Assembly: GCA_964352715.1 (NCBI GenBank)
Contig: CAYGSU010000046.1
Span: forward strand, 1-33,008
Source: JAVKBW01 sp964352715
Lineage (GTDB): Bacteria; Pseudomonadota; Alphaproteobacteria; UBA8366; Aestuariispiraceae
Reading direction: 5' to 3'
DNA: 33,008 nt
The number at the start of each line of letters is the position of its first letter. Position 1 is the first letter of the stretch. Below are positions 8,302 to 16,731 of the stretch, piece after piece. The translations under genes and the position numbers were made by a program. The notes beneath the pieces are model-generated. The model did not search any database. It was not told the DNA's origin and worked only from the letters and a program-made list of their open reading frames with translations.

Positions 8302-8344
8302 CCTCCGATAAGAAAACGGCCCGCCCGGATGAGGGGCGAGCCGT
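8302..8344 (-). terminator. Intrinsic terminator or attenuator between FAD-GcvT and Ldh_2 genes
   Basis: Read on the minus strand, an imperfect stem (left arm 8344-8334, right arm 8326-8316, ten pairs and one mismatch, GC-rich) with a seven-base loop is followed at once by TTTTCTTATC. That is a good rho-independent terminator shape. It ends just before the GGAGG of the Ldh_2 gene, so it would stop transcripts coming from the FAD-GcvT gene unless read through. Confidence 0.65.
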
Positions 8345-8368
8345 GAACTCTTGCATGCTCGGGCGGAA

Positions 8369-10804
8369 TTATCCACGCATGCGTTCTGCTTTCGGGTCGA
8401 ACAGCGGCTGAACCGAAATGGTCGCCGGCCGCATATCGCCGAAGATTTCGATGTTGAACGCGCCTTCGGTTTCATCCTCGGCCATTTCCGCCGGCACATA
8501 GCCCATCGCGACCGACCGGTCGATATGGTGTGCATACATGCCCGACGTTACATACCCGACGATCTTGCCGTCGCGGTAGATCGGCTCGTTGCCCATCACG
8601 TCGATCTCGTTGACGTCGATGGTAAAGGTCACCAGACGCTTTTTCGGCCCTTCTTCCTTTTCGCGACGAGCCGCTTCCAGTCCGATAAAGTCGTTTTTCT
8701 TCAGATCGACGAACCGGCCCATGCCGGCGGCGAACGGCCCGTAGATCGGCCGGTATTCTGTCGCCCAGGACCCGAAGCTTTTCTCCAGGCTGAGCGACCG
8801 CATGGCGCGAGAACCGAACGGCTTGATACCGAATTCGGCGCCGGCTTCCAGAATGTCGTCAAACAGGCGCGCCTGCATTTCCGGCTTCACCCACATTTCG
8901 TACCCAAGGTCGCCGGTGAAGGTTACGCGGCCGACAATGGCCGGCACCATGCCGATGGACATTTCCTTCACATCAAGGAATTTGAACGCCTCGTTGGAAA
9001 CGTCCTCGCCGGTCAGCTTCTCCAGCACGGCGCGTGAATTCGGACCGGCAATCGACAGGCCCAGCATGCCCATGCCATGCGCCCGGATGGTGACGCCGCC
9101 TTCTTCGGGCATGTGATCCTCGAACCATCGCATGTGGTACATTTCCCCCATGCCGGATCCGAAGACGAAGAACCGTTCATCCGACAATTTCGCCACCGTG
9201 AAATCGCCGATCACCTTCCCGTTGTCGTTCAGCAGCGGAGCCAGGGTCATCCGTCCGGTGCGCGGAATTTTTGCCGCGACCATATGGCTGAGCCAGCTTT
9301 CCGCATTCGGACCGGTGATTTCGTATTTCGCGAAAGACGAGATATCGCAGACACCGACATTTTCGCGCACGTTCTTCGCTTCCGCCTTGATGACGGGAAA
9401 GGCGTTCGACCGCAGGAAGGTGATGTTTTCCACCGGCTTCATGCCTTCCGGTGCGTACCACAACGCCTGTTCCATGCCGTAGGCGACGCCGAACACCGCG
9501 TTCATTGCTTTCTGCTTCGGGTAGATCGGCGTGGTGCGCAATTGCCGTGCGGCGGTCAATTCTTCGTTCGGGAATCTAACCTTGAAACGCCGCGAATAGT
9601 TTTCGCGTACCTTGGCATTGGTGTAGGCCATTGTTGTCCAGTCGCCGAAACGGGCGATATCCATTCCCCAGATGTCAAAACCCGGATCGCCGTCGATCAT
9701 CCAGTTGGCCAGCGCCAGACCGACGCCGCCGCCCTGGCTGAACCCGGCCATCACGCCGCAGGCGCACCAGTAGTTTTTCAGGCCGCGAACCGGGCCGACC
9801 AGCGGGTTGCCGTCCGGCGCGAAGGTGAACGGGCCGTTGATGATCTGCTTGATGCCGGTGCGCTGGAATGGCGGGAAGTGCGCGAAGCCGACTTCAAGCG
9901 ACGGCGCGATACGCTCCAGATCTTCCGGCAGCAATTCATGGCCGAAATCCCACGGGGTTTCCTTCGGCGACCAGGGCACGCCGCCCTTCTCGTAGGTCCC
10001 CATCAGCATGCCCTTGCGTTCCTGGCGCATGTAGATTTCGCCGTCGGGGTCGACAACATGCAGGACTTCCTTGCCGGTGGATTTGTTGATCTCCTCGACT
10101 TCCGGCATGTCGTCGGTAATCAGGTACATGTGTTCCATCGCCAGAACCGGCAGTTCCAGACCGACCATGCGACCGACTTCACGGGCCCACAGGCCGCCGG
10201 CGTTGACGACATGCTGAGCATGAATGGTGCCTTCCTCGGTGATCACGTCCCAGCTTCCGTCCTGGCACTGGACCAGTTCGGTCACGCGGTTGCGCAGATA
10301 GATTTCCGCGCCCAGGGTCTTTGCCGCCTTGGCATAGGCATGTGTGGTGCCCGACGGGTCGAGGTGACCGTGCATCGGCGTCCACAGCGCGCCCAGAAAC
10401 TGGTCCGGGTCCATGATCGGCAGAATTTTTTCCGCTTCCTTCGGCGTCATCAGCTGGGTGTCGATGCCGAGCAGCTTTTCCTGGCTCTGCATCACCTTCA
10501 ACAGTTCCAGCCGTTCCGGCGTCGCCGCCAGGAAAACACCCTCTGTCAGATGGAAACCGGTGGACTGACCGGAGATTTCCTCGATCTCCTTGTACAGGTC
10601 AATCGTGTAGCTTTGCAGCTTGGCGACCTGCGGGTCGCCGTTCAGCGTGTGGAATCCGCCGGCGGCATGCCAGGTTGAACCGGAAGTCAGTTCCGACCGC
10701 TCGATCAGAACCACATCCTTCCAGCCACCCTTGGCCAGATGATAGAGAACGCTACAGCCGACGACGCCACCGCCGATAACGGCGACTTGTACTTTATCCT
10801 TCAT
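8369..10804 (-). CDS. Dimethylglycine/sarcosine dehydrogenase-like FAD-GcvT fusion protein
   Basis: The start at 10804 gives MKDKVQVAVIGGGVVGCSVL and 811 residues, close to the usual size of dimethylglycine and sarcosine dehydrogenases; the open frame extends upstream without family similarity. Domains: FAD-dependent oxidoreductase of the DAO type (about 1-370, GGGVVG at 11-16), a linker domain (about 370-425), GCV_T (about 430-700) and its C-terminal barrel (about 710-805). H46 in GSTWHAAGG matches the histidine that carries covalent FAD in dimethylglycine dehydrogenase. LEKSFGSWATEY near the end is the usual aminomethyltransferase region. The enzyme is expected to oxidise an N-methyl amino acid and pass the one-carbon unit to tetrahydrofolate. 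The exact substrate is inference. The Ldh_2 gene lies downstream. Confidence 0.9.
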   Translation of the reverse strand: MKDKVQVAVIGGGVVGCSVLYHLAKGGWKDVVLIERSELTSGSTWHAAGGFHTLNGDPQVAKLQSYTIDLYKEIEEISGQSTGFHLTEGVFLAATPERLELLKVMQSQEKLLGIDTQLMTPKEAEKILPIMDPDQFLGALWTPMHGHLDPSGTTHAYAKAAKTLGAEIYLRNRVTELVQCQDGSWDVITEEGTIHAQHVVNAGGLWAREVGRMVGLELPVLAMEHMYLITDDMPEVEEINKSTGKEVLHVVDPDGEIYMRQERKGMLMGTYEKGGVPWSPKETPWDFGHELLPEDLERIAPSLEVGFAHFPPFQRTGIKQIINGPFTFAPDGNPLVGPVRGLKNYWCACGVMAGFSQGGGVGLALANWMIDGDPGFDIWGMDIARFGDWTTMAYTNAKVRENYSRRFKVRFPNEELTAARQLRTTPIYPKQKAMNAVFGVAYGMEQALWYAPEGMKPVENITFLRSNAFPVIKAEAKNVRENVGVCDISSFAKYEITGPNAESWLSHMVAAKIPRTGRMTLAPLLNDNGKVIGDFTVAKLSDERFFVFGSGMGEMYHMRWFEDHMPEEGGVTIRAHGMGMLGLSIAGPNSRAVLEKLTGEDVSNEAFKFLDVKEMSIGMVPAIVGRVTFTGDLGYEMWVKPEMQARLFDDILEAGAEFGIKPFGSRAMRSLSLEKSFGSWATEYRPIYGPFAAGMGRFVDLKKNDFIGLEAARREKEEGPKKRLVTFTIDVNEIDVMGNEPIYRDGKIVGYVTSGMYAHHIDRSVAMGYVPAEMAEDETEGAFNIEIFGDMRPATISVQPLFDPKAERMRG

Positions 10805-11040
10805 AGAGGAAACCTTTCTTTGACCCTGGGGAGAGCGTCTGGCCTTCATCCGAAACCACGCCGCTTCATCCCCTGTTACGAACCTGAATTGTCCTGAAAC
10901 CGACAGCAAGCAAAGGCCAATTCGCGACCTTCGTTGGCTTGGCCGCGTCGCCTCTCCGCTATTTACCGACCTGTTCGTTTTCGGCAAATCATATTATGTG
11001 TGCCTTGATACATCTGAAACAGTTTTAGGAAGAACGTTTG

Positions 11041-12390
11041 ATGCCATCGGGGGTGGATGAAACCCTCAAAACCGCATGGAATTTGTATAATGAAGGCGAC
11101 TTTGGCGGTGCTTTCAGCCAGGCTGTTATTGCCGTAAAACAGGCCAGTCATCCGCGCTACGCCCTGCATCTCGCGTGTCGATGCCTGCTTGAAGGCGGGC
11201 GCTACCGTGATGTTCTGACCTTTCTCGAAAAGATCCATTCAGACCGGACTCATGCAGCGAATGTACTCCTTGGCGTGTTGAACGCCTACATGCTCGACGG
11301 CCGCTACGAACTGCTGCACACGCTGTACCGGGAACTGCCCGAAAACCATCTGGCGGGTCATCTTGCTCTTTATCATTCCGCCTGCGCCCATATCGGGCAG
11401 GGCGATCTGCAGACCGGACTTAAGAAGGCGATGCTGTTCCACAAACGCTGTGGCTCTTTTGGGCAGGTCATACCGTTCGTTGAGGATGATGCGCTGAATG
11501 TCCTGTTCAGGCAGACAGCCTCGCTTGGCGATGCCAATGATATCGAAGCGCGGCTCGCAGTGCTGCCGGACGGGGAAAGGGCGATCCATTCCATCGAATG
11601 GCGGACTGATCCTCCGGCGTCGATCGAACAGCCGGTTGTCCATTTCGCCTGTGCTGATACCGGATACCTAAGGAACTTTTCCGGCCACCTGCTGGGCTCG
11701 CTGAACGAGGTGGGCAAACCGGTGCGGGTTCATCTGAACGTGATGCGCCCGGACGGAACAATCGTCGACGACCTGTTGGCGGCCGGCTCGGCGCTGGCAA
11801 ATGTCATGCTGGACATTTCGACCTCGCAAACCCGGAATTGCGAGCCGAGCCTGTTCGCCAGCGGTCGGTTCTATCTGGTGCCGGAATTGCTTGACCGTTA
11901 TCGCGTGCCGATTGTTACCGTGGATGCCGACAGCCATGTGACGCCGGCAATCCGTACTTTGTCGGATATGCCGAAAGATTTCGATGTCGGCTTCTATCGA
12001 ACGGATAAGATAACCCCGGCATCGATGTTCGACTGCGCCGTATTCGTTTCCTGTCCCGGCGATGGCGCACGGGCGTTCTACAAGATGTTCCTTGCCTATA
12101 TCGATCCGCTGCTGGACGGACAGCATCGCCTGACCTGGCTGGTGGATCAGGCGACGATCTTTTCCCTTTGGGTCTACTATAATGAAATCGACCGCGCCCG
12201 GCCGGGCGCGCCGGTCCGGCTGGTCGATCTGAGGGGGGTGTCCGGAATCGATGATCTGTATGAAATGGTGCCGAACGCAGTGCCGGAGGAAGCCAAGGAT
12301 GCGATTCGTATCGCCAACTCGGTATCGGCGCTGCTGAACCGTAAAAATGCAGCGACCCAAACAGAAAGCTCGAATTTCGGCGACTCATGA
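11041..12390 (+). CDS. Helical-repeat protein with putative glycosyltransferase-like C-terminus
   Basis: ATG at 11041 follows AGGAAG (11027-11032) and gives 449 residues. Residues about 1-165 are helical and resemble degenerate TPR repeats (ALHLACRCLLEGGRYRDVLT, LLGVLNAYMLDGRYELL). The C-terminal half begins with a beta-strand segment, VVHFACADTGYLRNFSGHLL, and holds VPIVTVDADSHVT with a DxD-like triad at 295-297, then WLVDQATIF with a D-Q pair at 369-370. This order (conserved DxD, later DQ) is reminiscent of GT-A nucleotide-sugar transferases, so a glycosyltransferase is a reasonable guess, not an identification. No signal peptide is seen. It sits 47 bp upstream of the DUF1800/DUF1501 pair on the same strand. 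Confidence 0.6.
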   Translation: MPSGVDETLKTAWNLYNEGDFGGAFSQAVIAVKQASHPRYALHLACRCLLEGGRYRDVLTFLEKIHSDRTHAANVLLGVLNAYMLDGRYELLHTLYRELPENHLAGHLALYHSACAHIGQGDLQTGLKKAMLFHKRCGSFGQVIPFVEDDALNVLFRQTASLGDANDIEARLAVLPDGERAIHSIEWRTDPPASIEQPVVHFACADTGYLRNFSGHLLGSLNEVGKPVRVHLNVMRPDGTIVDDLLAAGSALANVMLDISTSQTRNCEPSLFASGRFYLVPELLDRYRVPIVTVDADSHVTPAIRTLSDMPKDFDVGFYRTDKITPASMFDCAVFVSCPGDGARAFYKMFLAYIDPLLDGQHRLTWLVDQATIFSLWVYYNEIDRARPGAPVRLVDLRGVSGIDDLYEMVPNAVPEEAKDAIRIANSVSALLNRKNAATQTESSNFGDS

Positions 12391-12437
12391 TAACGAACGG
12401 GCTTGTTAGCCCAATGGTAGACCAACGGTAGAATTGC

Positions 12438-13796
12438 ATGGTCGCGGAATACCCCGAAGAGTTTGCGCCGGAACTGGTGGACGCCGCTGTCGCGGCAACA
12501 CGGTTCGGCTATGGGCCGAGACCCTATGAATTGCCGTTCATTGCCGAAAATCCGCAACAATGGCTCACCGATCAGCTTTTTGAGGAGCCGGTCGAAGCGT
12601 CGCTGCAGGATCTGCCGGGGTCGCAGGCGATCTTGACGGAACTGTTGCAGGCTCGGGCCGGCGGCAAGGACGCTTTTCGCAGGTACCGGCACGAAGCACG
12701 CCGCATTGTCACTGCTGCTGCTGCGCGGCGTGCCTTGCTTGCGGTCAACGGCGAGAAGCCTTTTTTCGAACGGCTGGTGCGATTCTGGACCAATCACTTT
12801 ACCGTCTCGATGCGATCGCAGGCTGTTGCACCGCTTGTCGCGGCTTTCGAGCGTGAGGCGATCCGCCCGAACGTTACCAAACGGTTCTATGACATGCTGC
12901 TGGCTGTGGTTCGGCATCCGGCGATGCTGATCTATTTCGACAATATCCGCTCTGTCGGACCTTTTTCGCCAATCGGCCGCGCGACGGGCCGCAAGGTAAA
13001 CGACACATTGGCGCGCCGGATTCTCGAACTTCATACGGTGGGGCCGGGCGGCTTCACCGAAGGTGATGTGCAGGAATTCGCAAAGATGTTGACCGGCTGG
13101 ACGATTGGCCGGCTCGACGACAAGCAGCCCGGCGCGTTTCTGTTCAAATCGGATTGGCATCAGGAATTACCGAAACGGTTTTTCGGACGACTAATCCCTG
13201 AGGCCGGGGTTCTGGAGGCGGAGGCCGCGATCGATCTTCTGTCCCGGTCGGAAGTAACCGGCCGGCAACTGGCGCGTAAGATGGCAGAATTCTTTGTCGC
13301 AGACGAACCCGACCCCGACCTGGTTTCCTCGTTGTTCAACGGCTATGCCGACGGTGGCGGTTCCTGCCTGACCATGGCGCAGAAACTGGTTCGCACACCG
13401 GAAGCGTGGCTGCCGCAGCAGAACAAGGTCAAGACGCCGGAGGACCTGGTGTTTTCAGCAACGCGGGCGCTCGGCAAACGACCTGAATCCGGTCAGTCGC
13501 TGGTGCGGGCCATGACGATGCTGGGGCAGCCGCCGTTTTATGCACCGTCACCTGCGGGCTGGCCGCAGACGGCTAGCTACTGGCTGTCACCGCAGGTCCT
13601 GATTGAACGGCTGCAATGGGTGTCTTCCTATGCCGACAGGTATGGGTCGCCAAACGGTATGGAGGGCATTGAACTCGGTTTCGAGGTTTTGGGGCCGTTG
13701 TTCAGGCCTGAAACCTTTCGACGGCTCCAGGTGTCATATTCGCAGTCCGAAGCCGTTGCCCTGCTGCTTTCAAGCCCGGAGTTTCAGAAACGATGA
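12438..13796 (+). CDS. DUF1800-family protein
   Basis: A 452-residue protein matching the DUF1800 family: the start AVAATRFGYGPRPYEL, the central FFERLVRFWTNHFTVSM, then AMLIYFDN, RRILELHTVGPGGFTEGDVQ and FAKMLTGWTIG are typical. No signal peptide is apparent. The stop overlaps the next start (ATGA), and DUF1800 genes are very often paired with DUF1501 genes as here, so the two products probably work together. The biochemical role of the family is not established; a link to secreted or surface material is often suggested. Confidence 0.9.
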   Translation: MVAEYPEEFAPELVDAAVAATRFGYGPRPYELPFIAENPQQWLTDQLFEEPVEASLQDLPGSQAILTELLQARAGGKDAFRRYRHEARRIVTAAAARRALLAVNGEKPFFERLVRFWTNHFTVSMRSQAVAPLVAAFEREAIRPNVTKRFYDMLLAVVRHPAMLIYFDNIRSVGPFSPIGRATGRKVNDTLARRILELHTVGPGGFTEGDVQEFAKMLTGWTIGRLDDKQPGAFLFKSDWHQELPKRFFGRLIPEAGVLEAEAAIDLLSRSEVTGRQLARKMAEFFVADEPDPDLVSSLFNGYADGGGSCLTMAQKLVRTPEAWLPQQNKVKTPEDLVFSATRALGKRPESGQSLVRAMTMLGQPPFYAPSPAGWPQTASYWLSPQVLIERLQWVSSYADRYGSPNGMEGIELGFEVLGPLFRPETFRRLQVSYSQSEAVALLLSSPEFQKR

Positions 13797-15028
13797 CCGG
13801 TATGAAAAAAAGGACTGTCAACAGACGCAGCGTCCTCGCAGGATTGGGCGCCGGACTGGGGGCGGGGCTGGGCGCGTATGCTGCCGGTGGCGTCAGGCTT
13901 AGCCTCGCTGCCGGACCCGGCGACAAACGGTTTGTGCTGGTTCTGCTGCGCGGCGGCATGGACGGCCTGGCGCTGGTGCCACCCTATGGTGACGAGAACT
14001 ATGCCGCACAGCGCGGTGCGTTGGCGATGCCGGGGTCAGGCAAGGATGATGGCGTGATCGATCTCGACGGCTTTCATGGTCTGCATCCTGCCGCAACCGC
14101 CCTGCTGCCGTTTTGGCAGAGGCAGGAAATGCTGATTTTCCCCGCTGCAGCGACGCCCTATCGCGGCACGTCGCATGTCGAAGCGCAAACGGTTCTCGAA
14201 AACGGGGCGGCCACGCCCGATGGTGCGTCAAGCGGCTGGCTGAACAGGGCGCTCGGATTTCTTGAAGATGGGTCGGCGCCGGCGGTCGCGGTGTCGAAAA
14301 CTTTGCCTCGGGTGCTTGCCGGGCCGAACACCGCGTCATTATGGCCGGAAAACCAGTTGCCGCAATCGATCACCGGCTTCTACGAGAAGATCGCCCTTCT
14401 GTATTCAGGTGATCTGATATTCGCGCCACTGCTGGCGGAAGGTCTGCGTCAACAGGAAACCCAACTCGCCCGCCTGACCGAGGAAGACCGCCTTTCCGGT
14501 CGAGGCGCATGGCGGCCGCAGGATCTTGAATATGTTGCCGAAATGGCGGCGGTGAGCCTGAAGGCGGAACAGGGGGCGCGCATCGCGGTGCTGGAGACCG
14601 CAGGCTGGGACACACATCAGAATCAGGGATCGATAAACGGTCTGCTTGCGCGCAGGCTTTCGGGCCTTTCCGGTGCGCTCAGCGCAATGGCTGTCGAGAT
14701 GGGACCGGCCTGGTCGGAGACGGTGGTTGCCGTGGTTGGCGAATTCGGCCGATCGGTCGTTCCGAACGCGACCTTTGGAACCGACAACGGCACCGCTGGC
14801 ACGATGCTGCTGCTGGGTGGTGCTGTCGCCGGTGGGCGGATTGTCGGCGGCTGGCCCGGCCTGTCGCCGTCTGACCTGCTGAACGGCACAGACCTGAAGC
14901 CGGCGACGGATGTCAGGACGGTGTTCGCCTCGACCCTGGTCGAACATCTCGATCTGTCGCTTGCCGGTATTCAGAAAACGGTCTTTCCGGGTAGCAGTTC
15001 AGGAGTGATGCAGGGCCTAATCCGATGA
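13793..15028 (+). CDS. DUF1501-family protein with Tat signal
   Basis: A 411-residue protein. The N-terminus has a twin-arginine signal (R11, R12 in VNRRSVLAGLGAG) followed by a Gly/Ala-rich hydrophobic stretch, so export of the folded protein is expected. The family signature LRGGMDGLALVPPYGDENY follows, and later GEFGRSVVPNATFGTDNG. DUF1501 belongs to the alkaline-phosphatase/sulfatase-like fold. Members I know usually read GTDHG at the last motif; here residue 332 is Asn, so a presumed metal ligand is replaced. The start at 13793 overlaps the DUF1800 stop; an ATG three codons later is an equally good alternative. Confidence 0.9.
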   Translation: MTGMKKRTVNRRSVLAGLGAGLGAGLGAYAAGGVRLSLAAGPGDKRFVLVLLRGGMDGLALVPPYGDENYAAQRGALAMPGSGKDDGVIDLDGFHGLHPAATALLPFWQRQEMLIFPAAATPYRGTSHVEAQTVLENGAATPDGASSGWLNRALGFLEDGSAPAVAVSKTLPRVLAGPNTASLWPENQLPQSITGFYEKIALLYSGDLIFAPLLAEGLRQQETQLARLTEEDRLSGRGAWRPQDLEYVAEMAAVSLKAEQGARIAVLETAGWDTHQNQGSINGLLARRLSGLSGALSAMAVEMGPAWSETVVAVVGEFGRSVVPNATFGTDNGTAGTMLLLGGAVAGGRIVGGWPGLSPSDLLNGTDLKPATDVRTVFASTLVEHLDLSLAGIQKTVFPGSSSGVMQGLIR

Positions 15029-15043
15029 TTTTCTTTGTAAATG

Positions 15044-15057
15044 TCACCGAATGGTGA
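15044..15057. promoter_or_regulatory. Short dyad just upstream of tetR
   Basis: TCACC-GAAT-GGTGA forms a five-base-arm inverted repeat in the 41-bp spacer between the DUF1501 stop and the tetR start. It is followed by the AT-rich TTAATTGT. It could be a weak terminator for the upstream operon or an autoregulatory site. It is too short to decide. Confidence 0.3.
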
Positions 15058-15069
15058 TTAATTGTCAGA

Positions 15070-15672
15070 ATGAAAAAGCGTAACCGCCTCAAGACAGAAG
15101 AAAACCTGCTGCGCGCAGCGGCTGAATTGTTGCGGCGGGACGGATTTACGGCCTTCGGTGTCAACGCTGTTGCGCGTGAAGCCGGCGTCGACAAGGTTCT
15201 GATCTACCGTTATTTCGAAGATCTGGACGGGTTGCTGGCGGCGCTGGCGGATCATCTCGATCTTTGGCCGTCGGTTGAGGATCTGATCAGCGAATCCGAT
15301 GCGATATACCGGGCGAGGCCGGCCGCCCAGCAGATGCGGATCGTTTTCCGCAATTTGCTGAAAGGGTTGCGCAATCGCCCGCTGACACTGGAAATCATGG
15401 CATGGGAACTGGCTGAAAAAAATCCACTGACCCGCAAGCTGGAAGTGGCGCGCGCCGATCTTGCCCGAATTTTCACCCGGCGCTACGGCCATACCGGCCC
15501 GCAGGAAGTCGATCTTTCGGCGTTTGTCGTGATCCTCTCTGCCTCGATCCACTATCTTACCGCCCGGATGCGCGTAACTGATGACTTCAACGGGATGACT
15601 GTTGCCGATGATCAGGCGTGGCAGCGACTCGAATCGTCGTTAGACATGATCTGCGACCGCATGCTTGCATGA
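15070..15672 (+). CDS. TetR-family transcriptional regulator
   Basis: A 200-residue protein of typical TetR size. The N-terminal helix-turn-helix is clear: ENLLRAAAELLRRDGFTAF, VNAVAREAGVDKVLIYRYFE (recognition helix and the conserved YRYF). The remainder is an alpha-helical ligand and dimer domain with no recognisable ligand signature. The gene lies between the DUF1501 gene and glyoxalase I on the same strand. A dyad of TetR-operator shape lies between it and the glyoxalase gene. The regulated genes are a guess. Confidence 0.9.
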   Translation: MKKRNRLKTEENLLRAAAELLRRDGFTAFGVNAVAREAGVDKVLIYRYFEDLDGLLAALADHLDLWPSVEDLISESDAIYRARPAAQQMRIVFRNLLKGLRNRPLTLEIMAWELAEKNPLTRKLEVARADLARIFTRRYGHTGPQEVDLSAFVVILSASIHYLTARMRVTDDFNGMTVADDQAWQRLESSLDMICDRMLA

Positions 15673-15717
15673 TGGGCCTGCTGCCCTAAATCTGAATACC
15701 GAACGACCTTTTTTGAA

Positions 15718-15733
15718 CGAACGATACTGTTCG
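15718..15733. promoter_or_regulatory. Candidate TetR-type operator upstream of glyoxalase gene
   Basis: CGAAC-GATACT-GTTCG is a 16-base dyad ending 21 bp before the glyoxalase start. GAACGA occurs three times within 15701-15724, and a larger CCGAAC...GTTCGG repeat spans 15699-15734. Size and position fit a TetR-family repressor site. Assignment to the adjacent tetR gene is inference. Confidence 0.45.
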
Positions 15734-15754
15734 GACCAACCGGAGACGCCATTT

Positions 15755-16195
15755 ATGAAATATCTTCACACCATGATCCGTGTTCGCGACCTTGATGAAT
15801 CGCTCGACTTTTACTGCAACAAGCTGGGCCTTGAAGAAGTGCGGCGGTACGATAACGAGCAGGGCCGGTTCACGCTGGTTTTTCTGGCGGCGCCTGAAGA
15901 TGTCGACCGGGTGAAAGCAAACGAGGCCCCGGCAGTCGAATTGACCTACAATTGGGATCCGGAAGACTATCAGGGCGGCCGCAACTTCGGCCATCTCGCC
16001 TATGGCGTCGATAATGTCTACGAAACCTGCCAGCGGTTGCAGGATGGCGGGGTCACCATCAACCGCCCGCCACGTGATGGCAGAATGGCCTTTGTCCGCT
16101 CGCCGGACGGCATATCCATCGAGTTGTTGCAGAAGGGTGATTCCCTGCCGAAGGCGGAACCCTGGGCTTCGATGGAAAACACAGGAAGCTGGTAA
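15755..16195 (+). CDS. gloA: Glyoxalase I (lactoylglutathione lyase)
   Basis: ATG at 15755 follows GGAG (15742-15745) and gives 146 residues starting MKYLHTMIRVRDLDESLDFY, the classic start of bacterial glyoxalase I. The four metal ligands line up: H5, E62 (AVELTYNW), H80 (FGHLAYGVDN) and E123 (GISIELLQ). It converts the methylglyoxal-glutathione hemithioacetal to S-lactoylglutathione in the cytoplasm. A lipoprotein gene starts four bases after its stop, so the two are probably co-transcribed. Confidence 0.93.
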   Translation: MKYLHTMIRVRDLDESLDFYCNKLGLEEVRRYDNEQGRFTLVFLAAPEDVDRVKANEAPAVELTYNWDPEDYQGGRNFGHLAYGVDNVYETCQRLQDGGVTINRPPRDGRMAFVRSPDGISIELLQKGDSLPKAEPWASMENTGSW

Positions 16196-16199
16196 CCCG

Positions 16200-16721
16200 A
16201 TGCGGAAAAGCCGCCATTCAAATGCCCGCGTCTGTCTGGCGCCGGTTTTGGCGGTTTTTCTCTTTCTGCTCGCGGGGTGCGCCGCGCAGCGCGACAGGAT
16301 GAACGTGACAGATCCGACTGCGGCGGAGGCCCAGTCGATTGCCGTCGTTGTGACCGCTCGCGGCGTCAATGCCTGCTGGACGAATCAGGCATCCGTCGGC
16401 GCCGCGGTTGCAGGCAAACTGGCGGCTGCCTATCCCGGTGCTACGATCACCGTTGCCGAAAATGTTCAGGACGATCAGCTTGTCTTTCAGGTTTTCGGCT
16501 GGGTGTTTCGCCGGTCCGGTCTGTGCTTCGGCAATTTCCGCGTTTCTGCCGGGCGGGGCCTTGAGACGACGGAAGACGGCTTCATCGATGTCCGGATACC
16601 GGTCGCCGTCACGAAACGAAGCGCTATCCTGGCCTCGCCCGAAACCATGAATGCGCGCGCTCTGACATTCGCGGAAGACGCATCTCAGACCTTCTCAACG
16701 CAAATCAATGCAATGCGCTGA
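16200..16721 (+). CDS. Small putative lipoprotein of unknown function
   Basis: ATG at 16200 lies four bases after the gloA stop and gives 173 residues. The N-terminus is basic, then hydrophobic (VLAVFLFLL), then has the lipobox LAGC with C27 as the expected lipidated cysteine. The mature part has no domain I recognise. It contains two further cysteines (VNACWTN and SGLCFGN) that could form a disulfide in the periplasm. I cannot assign a function. Confidence 0.75.
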   Translation: MRKSRHSNARVCLAPVLAVFLFLLAGCAAQRDRMNVTDPTAAEAQSIAVVVTARGVNACWTNQASVGAAVAGKLAAAYPGATITVAENVQDDQLVFQVFGWVFRRSGLCFGNFRVSAGRGLETTEDGFIDVRIPVAVTKRSAILASPETMNARALTFAEDASQTFSTQINAMR

Positions 16722-16731
16722 TCGGCGTCAC

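Noticed and set aside
9077..10678. 533-codon open frame antisense to the FAD-GcvT gene
   Set aside because: It is a shadow of a GC-rich gene; His/Arg/Gln-rich composition and no recognisable domain.
12400..12437. tRNA-like D-arm (AGCCCAATGGTAGA) upstream of the DUF1800 gene
   Set aside because: No matching acceptor stem, anticodon arm or TTC-loop follows; a full tRNA would also run into the coding sequence.
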